Source of the DNA: Endomychus coccineus
Taxonomy: Eukaryota > Arthropoda > Insecta > Coleoptera > Endomychidae
Assembly: GCA_958510875.1 (NCBI GenBank)
Contig: OY294068.1
Span: forward strand, 19,138,297-19,202,296
Length of the DNA: 64,000 nucleotides
Reading direction: 5' to 3'
Shown: positions 1-12,199 of the stretch, in pieces
Position numbering within the stretch: the first letter of the stretch is position 1
Layout: every line of letters begins with the position of its first letter
The notes under the pieces: model-generated
What the model was told of the DNA's origin: nothing
Seen by the model: only the letters and a program-made list of their open reading frames with translations
Databases searched by the model: none
Made by a program: the position numbers and the translations under genes

Positions 1-639
1 AGGCTTGTAATTTCCCACTCCCCACACCTTCCTCCCTAGGGGCTAGCTACCCAAACTTTAAAGATTCAAATAACAAACCCTTTAGTCCAGTAGCACTAAC
101 TTTTGGTCAGGAAATTTCATACATAATTTTTCTAATGTGGTTATTATTATGCAGATCGGCCGTCTAAGAACGTTGGTGATATTATTTTTGGGCCAAACTC
201 TGTGCTTCATGCCGTAACCTCACTTTTTGTGTTAAAAAAAACGCATTACGCGGTCTTAAATCGACACCGTTGAAGATATCGACTTCAATTTTTGGTGCTG
301 GTAGACAACACTAAAATACAAGATCGTATGTTAACAAAAAAACTTCACCCCACTCTGGGCACGTGGTATAAGCAAAATAATTTTTTTCATGATTTTTTTT
401 GGGGACAATTATAGACCGAAATTACTTCTACAGCATGTCAAGAACTACATATTATATTAGTTCTAGAATATACCTCAATTTTTAGGAACTGAGAGTATTT
501 AAACATTTGAGGAAATAATTCGCCAAGAAATCGGTTTAATCACTACAGAAAAGGTAGACAATAAGCCTTTGTCACTAGATTTGTCACCATTGAGTGAATA
601 GGTGAATATCGAATGCATGAGAAATTTTAAAAAAATAAG
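1..639. other. AT-rich, no feature recognised
   Basis: Low-complexity AT-rich sequence. No conserved coding frame, terminal repeat or RNA gene was recognised before the reverse-transcriptase remnant that becomes readable near 645. Confidence 0.5.
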
Positions 640-644
640 CATTT

Positions 645-1916
645 GTCCACCACATCGAGACACTACTGGGATTACCTCCTCTCCAATTGATAATCCAAGG
701 AGAGGCAAGGCTTGGTGCTTTCAGAATACAAAATCCACTGGAGAATGTTCACATTGGGCCAGGATACATGAGTATCGTAAACATCGTGACCAGAGACGTG
801 TTAGGCATGAGAACAGATCACATTCCAAAGCGATACTCTTCTAACAACACATTCAGGGTATCAATACCAGAAAGGACTGAATGGGAACATACAAACTTGG
901 GCGACATTCTACAGGGAAAGATCTGGTGTACAGACGGGTCTAAGACTGAAAATGATGCAGGTGCTGGAGTATACTCAAGAAACCCAAAGACTGGCTTGAA
1001 CTATTCATTGGGTAAACACACATCTGTCTTTCAAGCAGAGGTATATGCAATCGGAGAGCCATCGACGATGAGCAGATCCACATATTGACAGACAGTCTGG
1101 CTGCACTTAAGGCAATGAGAAGTCAGGAAGTGGCATCCCGTCTGGTATGGACATGCAAAAAGGAACTTGAAATACTGGCAGACCGGAACCGTGTCAAGCT
1201 GATTTGGGTGCCGGGACGTCAGGGAACGACAAGCAATGAAAAAGCCGACGAATTCGCAGAAAAAGGGTCGGAGAACGCTCCAGTTCCAGAACATACCACG
1301 GGGGTACCAAAACGTACAGCACGAAGGTCTGTAGAAGACTGGATCATGGAAAACCACAAAGAATACTGGGATAAAATCCCAGGAAACGAACATGGGAAGA
1401 AATACGAGATCAAAGCCTCGTGTAACAAATGAACGACAGACCTATTAGCACTAAATAGGGAAAAAATGAAAGTCGTAACAGGGCTAATGACTGGCCAGTA
1501 CCGAAGCAAAATGGGACTGTACAATGGCGACTTGACATGCAGACTTTTCGATAAGGATACAGAAACAGTGACACACATACTGTGTAAATGCGCGACACTG
1601 GATCGCAGAAGACAGTCAATTTTTGGAAAGCCTAACGGCGAACCAGAATTATACAGTTCCCACCCCGTGAAGGACTTGTACAAACTCGTACAAGATACAA
1701 AAATACACGAGTGGATACCGTAAAGAAACGAATCATGGGCGAGTTACAATGGGAGAGCAGGTCTAAGTGTCACCGGAGGTAATAGCCAGACAAGCCTACA
1801 AAGAGGGTGAAGTTCTTAGTGAGTATGCCTGGAATGGTGACTCTCACAGTAGACCTTGAGACTCAAAGGTTCATAACCTCCCCATAAAGGGTTTTCTTCA
1901 CCTCCTCAAAAAAAAA
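645..1916 (+). pseudogene. I/R1-type LINE 3' half: RT C-terminus, RNase H, zinc knuckle
   Basis: This is the 3' half of the polymerase ORF of a non-LTR retrotransposon. From about 657 one frame reads TLLGLPPLQLIIQGEARLGA, the RT C-terminal region found in I/R1-type elements. RNase H follows: WCTDGSK from 924 carries the first catalytic Asp, FQAEVYAI the Glu, and TDSLAAL from about 1088 the second Asp. A degenerate WVPGRQG...NEKAD block closes the domain near 1204-1255. A CR..DTETVTHILCKC zinc knuckle lies at about 1537-1600. The frame shifts once near 1060-1085, and TGA at 1430-1432 interrupts it. About 190 bases of 3' UTR follow, ending in a nine-A run at 1908-1916. The copy is 5'-truncated and dead. 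The clade (I, R1 or Loa) is inferred from the RNase H plus CCHC ending. Confidence 0.88.
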
Positions 1917-2629
1917 TCAAATGGTATTGTTATTCGATAATGTTCTTGGATGTATTGATTTTCTGAATTGGTCTGAACCATTAACCTGATAAGTAGTCAT
2001 GTTTCATATTTTATAGATATGCAAAAATAGTTTACTGCGGCTGATTGAAAAATGCATTATGCATGTTCATTGGAATAATTCTCCAACAGTGCATTCACCA
2101 TACGATTTGTAGTCATCAATTATACCACGTTGGAGATAATTAGCATTAACTGAATTTAAATTTGAAGCATCAAATATACTGAAGTAGCCAATAGTAAGAA
2201 TGTTTCTGGATAAATAGATCCAATCATCGAATTATTCCAACACATGGAGTTTGAATAAACATCATCGTTTTACGTACACTGATAATAGATATTAAGTGAA
2301 AAACCGGGAAAATGTTATTGATATTTTATGTTACATAAACAATCATCCATACATGAAAGACTGTTCGTATCACATTAGGATTCAACAATAATGAGTTCAC
2401 ATATTCGAAGATAGTTCAGAATAAATTCTCAGAAGTCAACATAATAATTGATATCGTTCCGCGTTATATCTTCATAGCCAAGGCTGTAAGCTGGGGAAAA
2501 AGGCCGAATAAATAACTTTTGTTTAGAAGGTGAAATCTGGAAAAAAAATGTTGCGTGATGTCTTATGGACCCCAACGGTAATTCGTGATACCATAACGAT
2601 ATGCTCTCGCCTCTTCAACCATAGAACGT
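1917..2629. other. AT-rich, no feature recognised
   Basis: No protein similarity, inverted repeat or tandem structure was recognised between the LINE tail and the foldback element. Confidence 0.45.
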
Positions 2630-3351
2630 CAAAATTGACCCATTTCTACCCCTCCAATATTAGACGTTATATGATTGATTCAAAAAATAAAAATTAAGCT
2701 CCGAAAATGGTATCTAGGAGGTTTTTTGGGTCGCTAATTACAAATCCAAGGTCGGTTAATCGAAAAACTCAACCGAAGACCAGCAAATCAGAGAAATTTG
2801 TCTACTTTCTACTTATATTTCAAACTTTTTATTTTCGACTTCGATAATGGCTTTTAGAAGGTCTTATGGGTCGCTTATCACGAATCCGAAGTCAGTTGTG
2901 AGGAACATCCATCAAGAGACTGAAGAAATGGAGAACTCTATTTTCAAACAATTGAAGTTTTGGATAAAGTTACAGCTTCAATATAAAAAAAACAACCTAG
3001 AAGCCATTTTTGAAGTCGAAAATAAAAAGTTTGGAAAGTAATTGGAAAATTTTCACGATTTTCCGGTCTTTGGTCGAGTTTCCCACATAACTGTTCTAGG
3101 ATTTGTGATCAGTAACTTATAAAACTCCCTAGAAGTCATTTTTGAGGTCGAAAATGAAAACTTTGAAAGATAAGTGGAAAATAGCCAAATTATCTCGATT
3201 TCCTGGTCTCCGGTTGAGTTTTGCGAGTAACCGACCTCAGATTCATGATCAGCGATCCAAAATACCCTAGATACCTTTTTGGCCTAATTTCCATTTTTTG
3301 AATGAATCATATAACGTCCAATATTGGAGTGGAAGAAATGGGCAAATTTTG
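2630..3351. repeat. Foldback element with modular arms
   Basis: This is a 722-bp imperfect palindrome. The outer ends pair caaaattgacccatttc (2630-2646) with its complement near 3335-3351. The pairing continues inward through the blocks ccaatatt, aacgt and ggtcgctaat to about 2950 and 3045. Each arm of about 310 bp holds two copies of a unit near 138 bp. The module around 2705 (aaaatggtatctaggagg) recurs at 2843 (ataatggcttttagaagg) and in reverse at about 2990 and 3115. The open frame at 2847-3041 is a by-product of the palindrome. The structure resembles foldback-type DNA transposons, in which inverted arms are built from subrepeats. No transposase and no clear TSD were found. Confidence 0.75.
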
Positions 3352-3384
3352 GGGATGGAGGGAGTTACTCATACTCTTACTCTT

Positions 3385-3500
3385 AGGTAGCCGAAGGTCA
3401 GCATGGGTCAAAGGCCGAGGGTTTCGATGTTTCTGTAGAAAACACCGTGCATCGGCTTGTAAACACGTCGCCTGAGCGTAGGATCTTGCTACGTGGCTCT
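3385..3500. repeat. Dispersed repeat shared with 41879-41985
   Basis: The segment beginning tagccgaaggtcagc recurs at 41882. About 100 bp of gapped similarity follows, including gatgttctgtag-like and gcttgtaa/gcttacc blocks. In the 41 kb copy it lies close to a LINE C-terminal fragment, so it may derive from a retrotransposon UTR. That origin is inference. Confidence 0.5.
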
Positions 3501-4940
3501 CATTAGTGCTTTCAGGCTCCGTGTCTTTCGCTAAATGATATTCTCTTCAGCAGCTTTTTGTGCTGCCTTAACGATAAATGCCCTCACTCCAGCCAATTCG
3601 TGACTTTTGACAATACACAAGAGGGGGTCCGAACTACTCTGAAAACTTTACAAGCTATACTCTGAACCACACTTCGATGCAGACGGTGACGTGGGAGATA
3701 AATGCGGGAAACGGACGACCTAGGATGCAAACTGTGATGCATATGCATCATTTTTCAGGTGTTTCTATCGAGTCTATGCAGTTTATCGACCGTTCATTGT
3801 CTATTTCAGCACTCCAAAGGTGTAAAGCAGGACTGGAATGGCAAGCATATTTGTTTGTTGCAGTCCAAATCGTTCGAACTAATCTGTACTTGTGTGGTAT
3901 CCCGAAGAGATTCATCTTAAATTAGACAACTAACAATATTCTATTTTGTTAAGTCATGTGCATGTTTATTTTTTATAAACATACAACACATATTTGTTAT
4001 TGTTATATATCATTATAAATAACATGTCGAAGAGGCTGTGACCTTGCGTGCATAACAAGAATGTCAATGCCGGCACGTAGGCCAACCTTCGCCGAACTAT
4101 TAGAAGAGGAACAAGGATTCTTCCTTGAGAATAGATATTTAAGTTACAAGTTACAAGAAGTCATATATAATCGGTAGTTATAGTCATGAGTAAGTCAGCT
4201 ATCTGCGATAGATATAAGTTATTACTGTTGGTACAATGTAGTGAATAGTAAACCAATACATCATATTTCGTAACGTAGGGTTTTAATCCCTGTGCCCCAA
4301 AAGAACCACGGATCAGCTCAAAGCAAATCGTCCCCAGTCATTAAGAGCTGATCCCCACACTTGCCACAGAGAGCCATCTTTACCAGGAAAGCGTCATAAT
4401 TAGGACGTTGTTCAATCTATCCAGCATCAATATGTTCAGAAATATTGCCGTCGGCAAGTGGCATAGTAAATATATATACCGGTTCCAATATCGGCACAAT
4501 ATCCAGAATTCAAGGGGAATTCAAAATTTATTAGTGATTATTTGAACGTATTTATATGATATCATAATTTACTGCTATTGAGTGATATACTATCCATGTT
4601 CATAAAATATATCATTTGATGAACTATAAATACCATAGTTACCTTTCGAGCGGCAACAATTGTTAATTAAATTTTAGAGCTTTGAATCTACCCACATCAA
4701 ACAGTTAATCAAATAAATATAACAAACCGGCAACGTATTCAGAATATTCATTGAATATTGTGATATCGCTATAGAATACAATTTGTAAATGTAACCTTAT
4801 TTGAGGAAGCCCTTGGCCTTGATAAAATCGACATTATCATCTTTGGAAATGATTATTTTACCTCCATGTAACTATTTCGATGAATTAATATCACTGGAGG
4901 TATTCTACGAAGCTCTGAATATACATGCTTGACATATTTT
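3501..4940. other. No confident feature; possible LTR-like end
   Basis: No coding similarity was recognised. The part around 4020-4300 has somewhat higher GC and an ending that recalls an LTR boundary, but no matching second LTR or internal gag/pol was seen. It is left unassigned. Confidence 0.35.
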
Positions 4941-4944
4941 CACA

Positions 4945-5087
4945 CAATAAATACTGCTACAGAAGCCGGAAGAATCCGTTTCAGTTCAAGCCTCAAGCAT
5001 GCCGTGAAGATGGCACCTGTAATTGTTTGCGATACTTCGGCATCGTGCTATCATGTGGAATCCACCCGGAAGCACTGAAGTATTGAA
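4945..5087 (+). mobile_element. Penelope-like element 3' fragment
   Basis: The stretch aataaatactgctacagaag...gtttcagttcaagcctcaag...cctg is a diverged copy of sequence at 11098-11235 and 37075-37175. The 37 kb copy lies directly downstream of a recognisable GIY-YIG domain, so this is assigned to the 3' end of the same PLE family. It carries no protein of its own. Confidence 0.65.
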
Positions 5088-5677
5088 GGTGATTTATTGT
5101 TCGTTAATTGTTGATTTTATATCAACAATTATTGGAGGAATTTTCAATTTTTGACTCTCTTTAACCATCAGGCCTCCCAATTTCACAAATTTTTATATCA
5201 TGCAGGCTCGTACTTACAATTTCTCAAAAATGATGAGTTGATGAGTGATGTAACTGATTTGAATCGAACCATCACATCAATGAGTGTAGAATGGAAAATA
5301 ACTTGAAAATTTGTATTGAAAAAATAGAGCCGTCATTAGAACAAAAGTTGATGGTTGATCAAAAACGAATCGTCGGATATTAAAAGAGATAATAACACTA
5401 GAATGCTTATAAAAGTGGATCACAGTATAAAAAATTTAAGGAAATCAAGAAACTCGGTTTACTTGTAAATCGAAAATGATACTGGAAATTTTATACTCAC
5501 ATATAAATGGTCCTTTGGTTATGCAACTTATACCACATTTAAACAAAATTGTTTCACCATATCCTTTATTTTCATGATAGACATCCTCATCTTGGATAAC
5601 TGTATATTTATATCTTAAATTGGTTCATCTTCATTCTACTTTTGGCTTTAAGCCAGCTAAGTATAGGCAAGAAAAAG
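5088..5677. other. AT-rich, no feature recognised
   Basis: No protein similarity and no repeat structure were seen. Confidence 0.4.
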
Positions 5678-5809
5678 TTGTCTTACAAACTATGCGTGCC
5701 TTATCAACATCTCAGCATTCTTCCCGGTAGATTGAACCCTCCCGAGTTCAAGAATGCGGGGTTGGAACATCGCTCACATGTGATATACTTGTACTTGTTT
5801 GTAAGACAA
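5678..5809. mobile_element. Short TIR element (MITE-like)
   Basis: Perfect 13-bp inverted repeats ttgtcttacaaac (5678-5690) and gtttgtaagacaa (5797-5809) bound a 132-bp segment. The interior has a second stem, gcattctt pairing with aagaatgc. The segment is richer in GC than its surroundings. No clear TSD was resolved, so the exact ends and the superfamily are open. Confidence 0.55.
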
Positions 5810-5814
5810 TAATT

Positions 5815-6835
5815 AGGTATGTGTCAGAGTTAACTGCCTTAGTTAATTGTGTATTAAATTACAAAAGGAACTTCAGAGTCCGGCTGCTGTGTATTATTCA
5901 CATACTAGAGATGCCTGCCTTTGTTAGGTCGCTTAATTGTTTCTTCAATCTATCCACATGAAATGCAACTGCGAAACATGAGTTCAAGCACATCATGCTC
6001 TATCTCTCGTGGCATCTTATCTAGTTACTTCTTACGAAATGAATGCTCCCTTACATTCTTCACAGTGACTCAAGAGAAGATATGTTTGTATTCGAGGGAA
6101 ACACTTTCATTAAACTTCAAAAGTAAAGCACCTCACATATCATTTCAATCAGAAGTTGGAGCTTCTTGATATAATGATTAATATACAACAATACCAGCTA
6201 CATCAGCAGTGTAAGCAGAAATGATGTGGCTCATATTTATCTACATTAAACTCATACCATGTAATGTTTTGGACGTTAATATATTCATTCAATGGTCATT
6301 TATTATTCCGATAACTGTTGTGAGATATTCTATTATATAAAGAGACCATCTCGACCTCTGTAGCTCAATAGCTCAAGCTAAGTATGTGAATGCGGTAGCG
6401 GGTCATTGGAGGAACAGAAAATTGACGCAAGAATTCACACTTCTTGCGACATTAAGAGGAAGGTCGAATGTGGATGTAAAGACGGGCATCTTCATTTTGA
6501 CTTTTGACAAGGTAAGATCGATAGAGATCAATTTTGTTATTTCATAGTAATTCCCTAACTTGAAAGCTTATATAGTTGTAGATATATGTTGATATGATAT
6601 CTTGATCATTCTAATTACATAGTGTCAATGTGATATTAAAATTTTCAAATTTTCGTTTATCCTTGCCATATATGTAATAAATGTAAATAAACATGAACAT
6701 AAATGAAGGCAACAAATTTCCAGCTAGCTTATGGGAGTGAATTTTCTAATATTAATTGGACATTTAGAAGCGACGATATCACTATTACGAGTTTCATAAC
6801 TCTTATTTCAGCACTACTATGATCAGTAAACTAAT
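5815..6835. other. No feature recognised
   Basis: The open frame at 5921-6169 has no recognisable motif. Nothing else was supported. Confidence 0.4.
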
Positions 6836-6839
6836 ATCT

Positions 6840-7570
6840 AATTATTCTCTTTTAGATTTCAATATTGTAGTTTAATGAATTGTTATTCTCAGCTCAACTA
6901 ATTTCCTGTATTTCATTCACTCTGTTCCTCCTTTTCATAATTTTGAATATACATTTTGTGTAGATAAGATAATCAGCTGGGGGATTATTTCGATTGTTCT
7001 TGCTGATTTATTTATTTGTCCCTCGAACTTGAGGCCAAGATACTGCTCGTACTGTCTATATTTCAGCGTTCAAAGGATCGAGACGTCACCTCCCCTTTTC
7101 TTGTGTCGAGTAGCGGAAGGAATTCCTGGTAGAGAGCTCAGATTCAGCCAAGTTTCAAGGACGACACAATTTGTTAGTTGGAATAACCAAATTTTCATGA
7201 TCAGCTCTTTCTGATATCTGTAAAAGATTATTGTTCCAAATACACATAAACTTCCTCGAATATTCTTTCAAATTTTTTTTCCTTTCAAAAAATTTAAATC
7301 TGTAATTGCAGTTCAATTTAATCAAATTGTTAGAACACCAATTCGTTTCACTATTCATTTTTCTACGTATTATTCTTGTTTATTCATTGTATTGAGTTTC
7401 TTTTGTAAATCAAGATAATAAAAGAGTTAAATTGAAACTTGTCTTTATTTTCTCTAATATAATCATCAACATTCATTCACCTCGTAATGCTGGGAATTCT
7501 TGATTGAAGACTCTTCCGTATCTTTTCGTAAAGCAGTTGGAGTTCGAAAAGGCAGTCCTGTTTAATCAAG
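6840..7570. repeat. Diverged direct repeat, copy 1
   Basis: Blocks at 6940-7060 and 7430-7570 match 12340-12475 and 12618-12760 in the same order and orientation. Examples are tcgaacttgaggccaaga against tcgaacttgtggccaagg, and aacttgtctttatt in both. The two copies differ in the length between blocks. Either an old segmental duplication or two copies of an uncharacterised interspersed repeat fits. Confidence 0.7.
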
Positions 7571-8340
7571 ATCAATCAAGAGGTTTTGTTTTTTCTTTGA
7601 GGTTGATCATTACCCTGAGCTAGTTGGAGTCATTAGAGACACAAAAGGTTTCTTCGGAATCTTACAACAAAAAATGAGTAGAATCGAGGTCGTCAATTCT
7701 TACTTAGACATGATGAAGATTTGCTATTTCTCGAATTCATGAAAAGTCAACGATATTGCCATTTCGTATTCAGGATATGGAAGATTTATATAAGAGAAAT
7801 ATGCCGGAAGACAATTTGATATAATTCACCTGTTGCATCCAATTTGGAAATTGCTCAATTCTACGTTCCATTTGCAGGGAAATTAATGTTTGCTGGATTT
7901 TATTGCATCATTGTATCTATGCCTACTGAACAATGTCAAATAAGCATTCAGTTCTTTTTTAATTTGTCATCCTGACTGACTTGTTTGCTCTATACTCTAT
8001 ACATCACTTCACCGATATTTCCGTACAAAGAGCATTTTAAAACATTCAATCTTGTATATTCATCCTTAGAACTTATCTGGAACACAATTGCTCACTGCAA
8101 AAGTAAGCAATTGTCAAGTGGAATTTGCAATTCTGATGTAGAAGTTGCACTTGCAATACACCCTCATCCAGATATACAGATATTATTGATGTACCAAATA
8201 TAACAGGACGTGTCTATATTGTTACATTCATTCTCTATTTGATGAGTCATATTTCTATGTCATTATTTCAGACAGATTTTATTCCGTAGATTATTGAGAT
8301 AACATTTAATATTTAAGTAACTATGATGATAAATTAAAGT
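7571..8340. other. No feature recognised
   Basis: AT-rich sequence with only short random ORFs. Confidence 0.4.
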
Positions 8341-8347
8341 TAAAATT

Positions 8348-8432
8348 AAACTCTAGGTGGGATTCGAACCCATATCTCTGAATTTACATTTCAAATCGTT
8401 CACGAATCACTCCATTTTGGACACAAGCGAAA
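8348..8432 (-). repeat. tRNA-like sequence (tRNA pseudogene or SINE head)
   Basis: On the minus strand a B-box-like block gggttcgaatcccac is preceded at tRNA-like spacing by an A-box-like tgtccaaaatgg. A 5-bp anticodon-type stem gattt/aaatt lies between them. The anticodon loop lacks the invariant T at position 33 and the acceptor arm does not pair, so this is not a functional tRNA. A Pol III-derived SINE head or a dead tRNA copy is likely. Confidence 0.4.
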
Positions 8433-8834
8433 AAGGCACATGATTAAATTGCAGCCCTCGCGTGTCACACGTTTAACGGACACTTACTTAATTAGAATAT
8501 TACATCATCATGTATTGTGTGATAACATATCACTGTGAAGTTTTCGAATCCTCAAGTCCTTTAACCGTATATTGTTTGTCACATAGCTCAGCAAATAAGA
8601 GCAAGTTTTCACTCAATGAAACATAAAAGCGGCTATGCTAAAATATATTTATACGTATGAAAGATTTTTTAATCATAGTAACCTTTTTAATCTAAGACAC
8701 TTTCTTGATCGTTTAGGCGTAGTGAAGTTTTAATATAGGGTTTCCAGTTCAGGTATTGTTCCAGTATGGTTCCCGGATTTTACCCTAAAAATGAAATTAT
8801 ATGGATATGTTATGGAGAGGTACATCTTCAATAA

Positions 8835-9062
8835 TAATTCCAAACATTACTCTATTTGCTCAATTGTTTACATGTCATATCAATTATATAATGAGGCTGA
8901 TATAACATTCAAAGTGGACCACATGTGTAATAATGCACCGTAAGCAAGGTCAGCTTATTGTTGATACATTATCCATGTTAACATCGATATGAATGGATTT
9001 TATGAAATGACGTATCAACATCTATGTATAAGGAAGGAGAATTTTTTATTGCTTAGGATGGA
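8835..9062. repeat. Direct repeat, copy 1
   Basis: The segment with ccaaacattactctatttg, gtggaccacatgtgtaataa and cttattgttgatacat recurs at 9780-9985 with about 85% similarity by eye. The repeats are separated by about 940 bp. Copy 1 has a short extra insert after tcgat. Confidence 0.8.
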
Positions 9063-9779
9063 GTTATCATGAGCAATTTCAGAATGATAATCAATGATTA
9101 GAGAAGTTAAGATTAGGCAAGTCTGAATTAGTTCTATATTATGAACCGTTGGTATATGTATGAGTGTTATTACAGTAAACCGATAAGCCATACGATGATA
9201 TAATTCGCATCTCACCACACCACCAGCAATCAAAACCCCTATAGAACCTGGCACCTGGCAATCTGGGGTTATTATATGGGGATCTTGCCAGGATGGAACT
9301 AACTATACGCACTAACAAACAACAAAACCAACTAACAAAACGAATAGATCCAATTTTTAATCTTGAAGACTACCCAGTTGAGTTAAAATATCGATTACAA
9401 CAAGTTTTTTGTATAGAAGTTGGGAACAATTCAATAACTTAAAAATTAAAACGTACGAAAAAGTCAAGACTCAATTGTAATATTGTTAAATTTAAGGTAA
9501 GAAATAAGGTACTTGACAAATAACACCAGAAATAGATTAGAACAACTTACAAGGGTTCTTTTACAGTTATAGACGGAAAATCCCCAAATATAATTTTCAT
9601 AGTAACTGATAAGTCAATTGAATTACACAAAAATAGGCTACATATCACGAACCATTATAAGAACAAATCAAGGCATTGAAAAAAAATGTAAGCCATCAGT
9701 TCAGATTTTTTTACTCACCCTTAGAAGGTGTAATGAAAACGTAATAAAGGTATATCGTCAATAAGTTCTAAATTATGTA

Positions 9780-9985
9780 AATTTCGAACATTACCCTATT
9801 TGCTTAATTGTTTACATGTTATATCAGCAAGTTAAATAATGAGATTGATTTAACATACAAAGTGGACCACATGTGTAATAATGCATCGTAAGCAAAGTTA
9901 GCTTATTGTTGATACATCATCCATGTCAACATCGACAACAATGTATAAGGAAGGCGAAGTATTCCCAGTTTAGGATAGAGTTATC
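9780..9985. repeat. Direct repeat, copy 2
   Basis: Second copy of the 8835-9062 repeat in the same orientation. Neither copy has a recognisable coding frame, so they could be terminal repeats of a decayed element or a local duplication. No PBS, polypurine tract or pol motif was found in the intervening 720 bp. Confidence 0.8.
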
Positions 9986-9989
9986 ATTA

Positions 9990-10875
9990 TTATAGTTACC
10001 AGGTGATCAAAGCACATTATTCGCGTAAAAGATTTTGATATGAAAGTTTCTTATTCGCCTATTAACTTTTGTATTGAAATTTTCTTTTCACACTTCCATA
10101 TATTTCTTGAAATACAGTAGGTATCGTCTCATGTCTATATATAAAAAGCGTACTCTCCATATGAAACCCCCTCTAATATTAACGTCACCACTTTATAAGG
10201 TTTCATCGCAATTTTGTATTGAACAATGAGTATGATATGAATATAACATATTATTCATTACGAAAATCTCTAGTAGTACCTATATAGTATATAGGCTTAT
10301 AACGATAGCGTTTCTAATAATTCTAGTTAGTGAATAGTACAGGTAGCGAGGCGAAGGAACAACTATCAATTTGTGGTTTAGGGCAGATGAATGCAATGAT
10401 TCTACTCTAAAGAGGCAACAGTCAATTCACTTCCGTAAAATTATCACGATCCTATACATCAAAATCTATCCACTTGACTTGACAACCCTGAAATTGATCA
10501 TATTGCACTACAAGCTTCTATCACTTGCAGTTCATTTAGAATCCGTCGTTAGCTGCTTCGTGCTTGTAATCTGCAATGTCAATGAATTTCTAATAAGAAG
10601 TTGGGGACTGGAAGTTGCGTCAAATAACAACGCCATGTCAAGGAAATTTGTATCTAACGTACATTTCTTAATTACAGTTTAGCCGTTGATGAATGCAAAT
10701 TGATTTCATTCCCGATATTTTACATATTCCAGAATGAACACAAACTCACTATCCTAGAATTGACAGGAATTTGAACAATCAAAAACAACAGTAACGTTAT
10801 ATTAAATGACCAAATCGATACATACAATTGAACACTTGTCAACAATTTTGTAAATAATGTGCCTTGAATAGTAAT
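9990..10875. other. No supported feature
   Basis: The 103-codon frame at 10371-10682 has no recognisable motif, no clear splice sites and no Kozak context I would trust. Confidence 0.35.
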
Positions 10876-10877
10876 AA

Positions 10878-11250
10878 ACTTCCGCCCATAGCCTAGTCTT
10901 GAAAATTCTTGGCTTCCAGATGTATCCTAAAATACCCGAATCATCTAAGTCGCGACTCAGGATATTACCTTCCAAACATTTGGAATCCCTTTCTCGGAAA
11001 TTCCACTTCGCATATGATCACACAACGACATGGTCAGTTGCCAGAAGAACCACCGGAATAAAGGCAGTAAACTGTGTAGCATAAAGGTATTTGCCTACAA
11101 TAAATACCGCTACAGAAGTCAGAAGAGTCGGTTTCAGTTCAAGCCTCAAGCCTGCTCTGAAGATGCCACCTGTGATGGTTAACGAAACTTCGGCATCCAC
11201 TCCGTGCTATTTTGACACGGAATCCATCCAGAAGCCAGAAATTTTGGAGA
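10878..11250 (+). pseudogene. Penelope-like element 3' fragment with linker after GIY-YIG
   Basis: A frame near 10930 reads like SRDSGYYLPNIWNP, matching the segment after the endonuclease domain in the PLE copies at 35.6-37.2 kb. The non-coding 3' part (ccgctacagaagtcagaag, gcctgctctgaagatgcc) matches 4945-5087 and 37075-37175. The opening ttccgcccatagcc...ttgaaaattcttggcttcc also matches 35576-35612. The copy is fragmentary and non-functional. Confidence 0.72.
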
Positions 11251-12195
11251 AACAATGTGTCAACATTAATTCTAAATTAAACATGTTGAGTTTAATTCTT
11301 CAACTTCCGAAAGTTAGTTCCATTCAGTAAAATAGATAACAACGAATGAGACAAGTAGGCAATGCAATATTCTCTCCAGAGAACGTTATAAAAACTCGGT
11401 TTAATGATTCAGAGCTTGTAACCTTATACCTTACTGAAACTTGAGAAGAGATGACTGACATCTGTGTTTTAATAGCCCAAATCGATTATTTTACTGATGT
11501 GCAAAAACTTGGAACAGGTCTCGCGACGCGCGATGAGAGGGGTGACTAGAAAACGGAGATCGAAAGGAGGCATTTTATGTGAAACCTTATCTGGGGAGAG
11601 TCGAATTATTTTCATTCCTTTATGTTTTATTTACTGAATATATTGTGAAATTATTATCGACAGTGAACCTGATAATTTGATGTCTAATTATATCTAAGCA
11701 TGGTAGTAGACGTGTATGATTGTCTGATCGATGATATTTTTCATTAATTATATGAATATCGACTCATCCACAAGGCCACACAAGATCCCTTTTTCTTGCT
11801 CGGATCTAAATTAGATAATGATTTACTCATATTACTCCTCTTGTTTTTAATCCGTAACTAATTTGGCAAGTTAATGGTCAGATTGGTCTATATCTTCCTT
11901 CAAAACGTGTTTAACCTAGCAGTGATCCACGTGGTTCATAGTATTCCGTATCATCCTTCTTTGACTCCTCATTATAAATTTGTAATGGATATTTGCCTTC
12001 AGGCTAGTCTTGGTGAGATAACGAATTAATTATTGATCTGGGTGAACTCAACTAAAGCCGAAATTCACATTTACTACTTCCATAAAACAGTAAACGAATA
12101 AATCATCTGATATTGCTTGAACAGATTATTCATTTAGATACTAGTATCACGATTTCAGTCTTCTATATACAGTAAACTATTATCTGATTGTTCTC
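11251..12195. other. No feature recognised
   Basis: AT-rich sequence. A small GC-richer patch near 11515-11580 has no recognisable identity. Confidence 0.4.
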
Positions 12196-12199
12196 TTGC

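Noticed and set aside
10371..10682. Longest simple plus-strand ORF in the 10 kb region (103 codons)
   Set aside because: No motif, AT-driven composition, no splice or start context; in 64 kb a few such ORFs are expected by chance.
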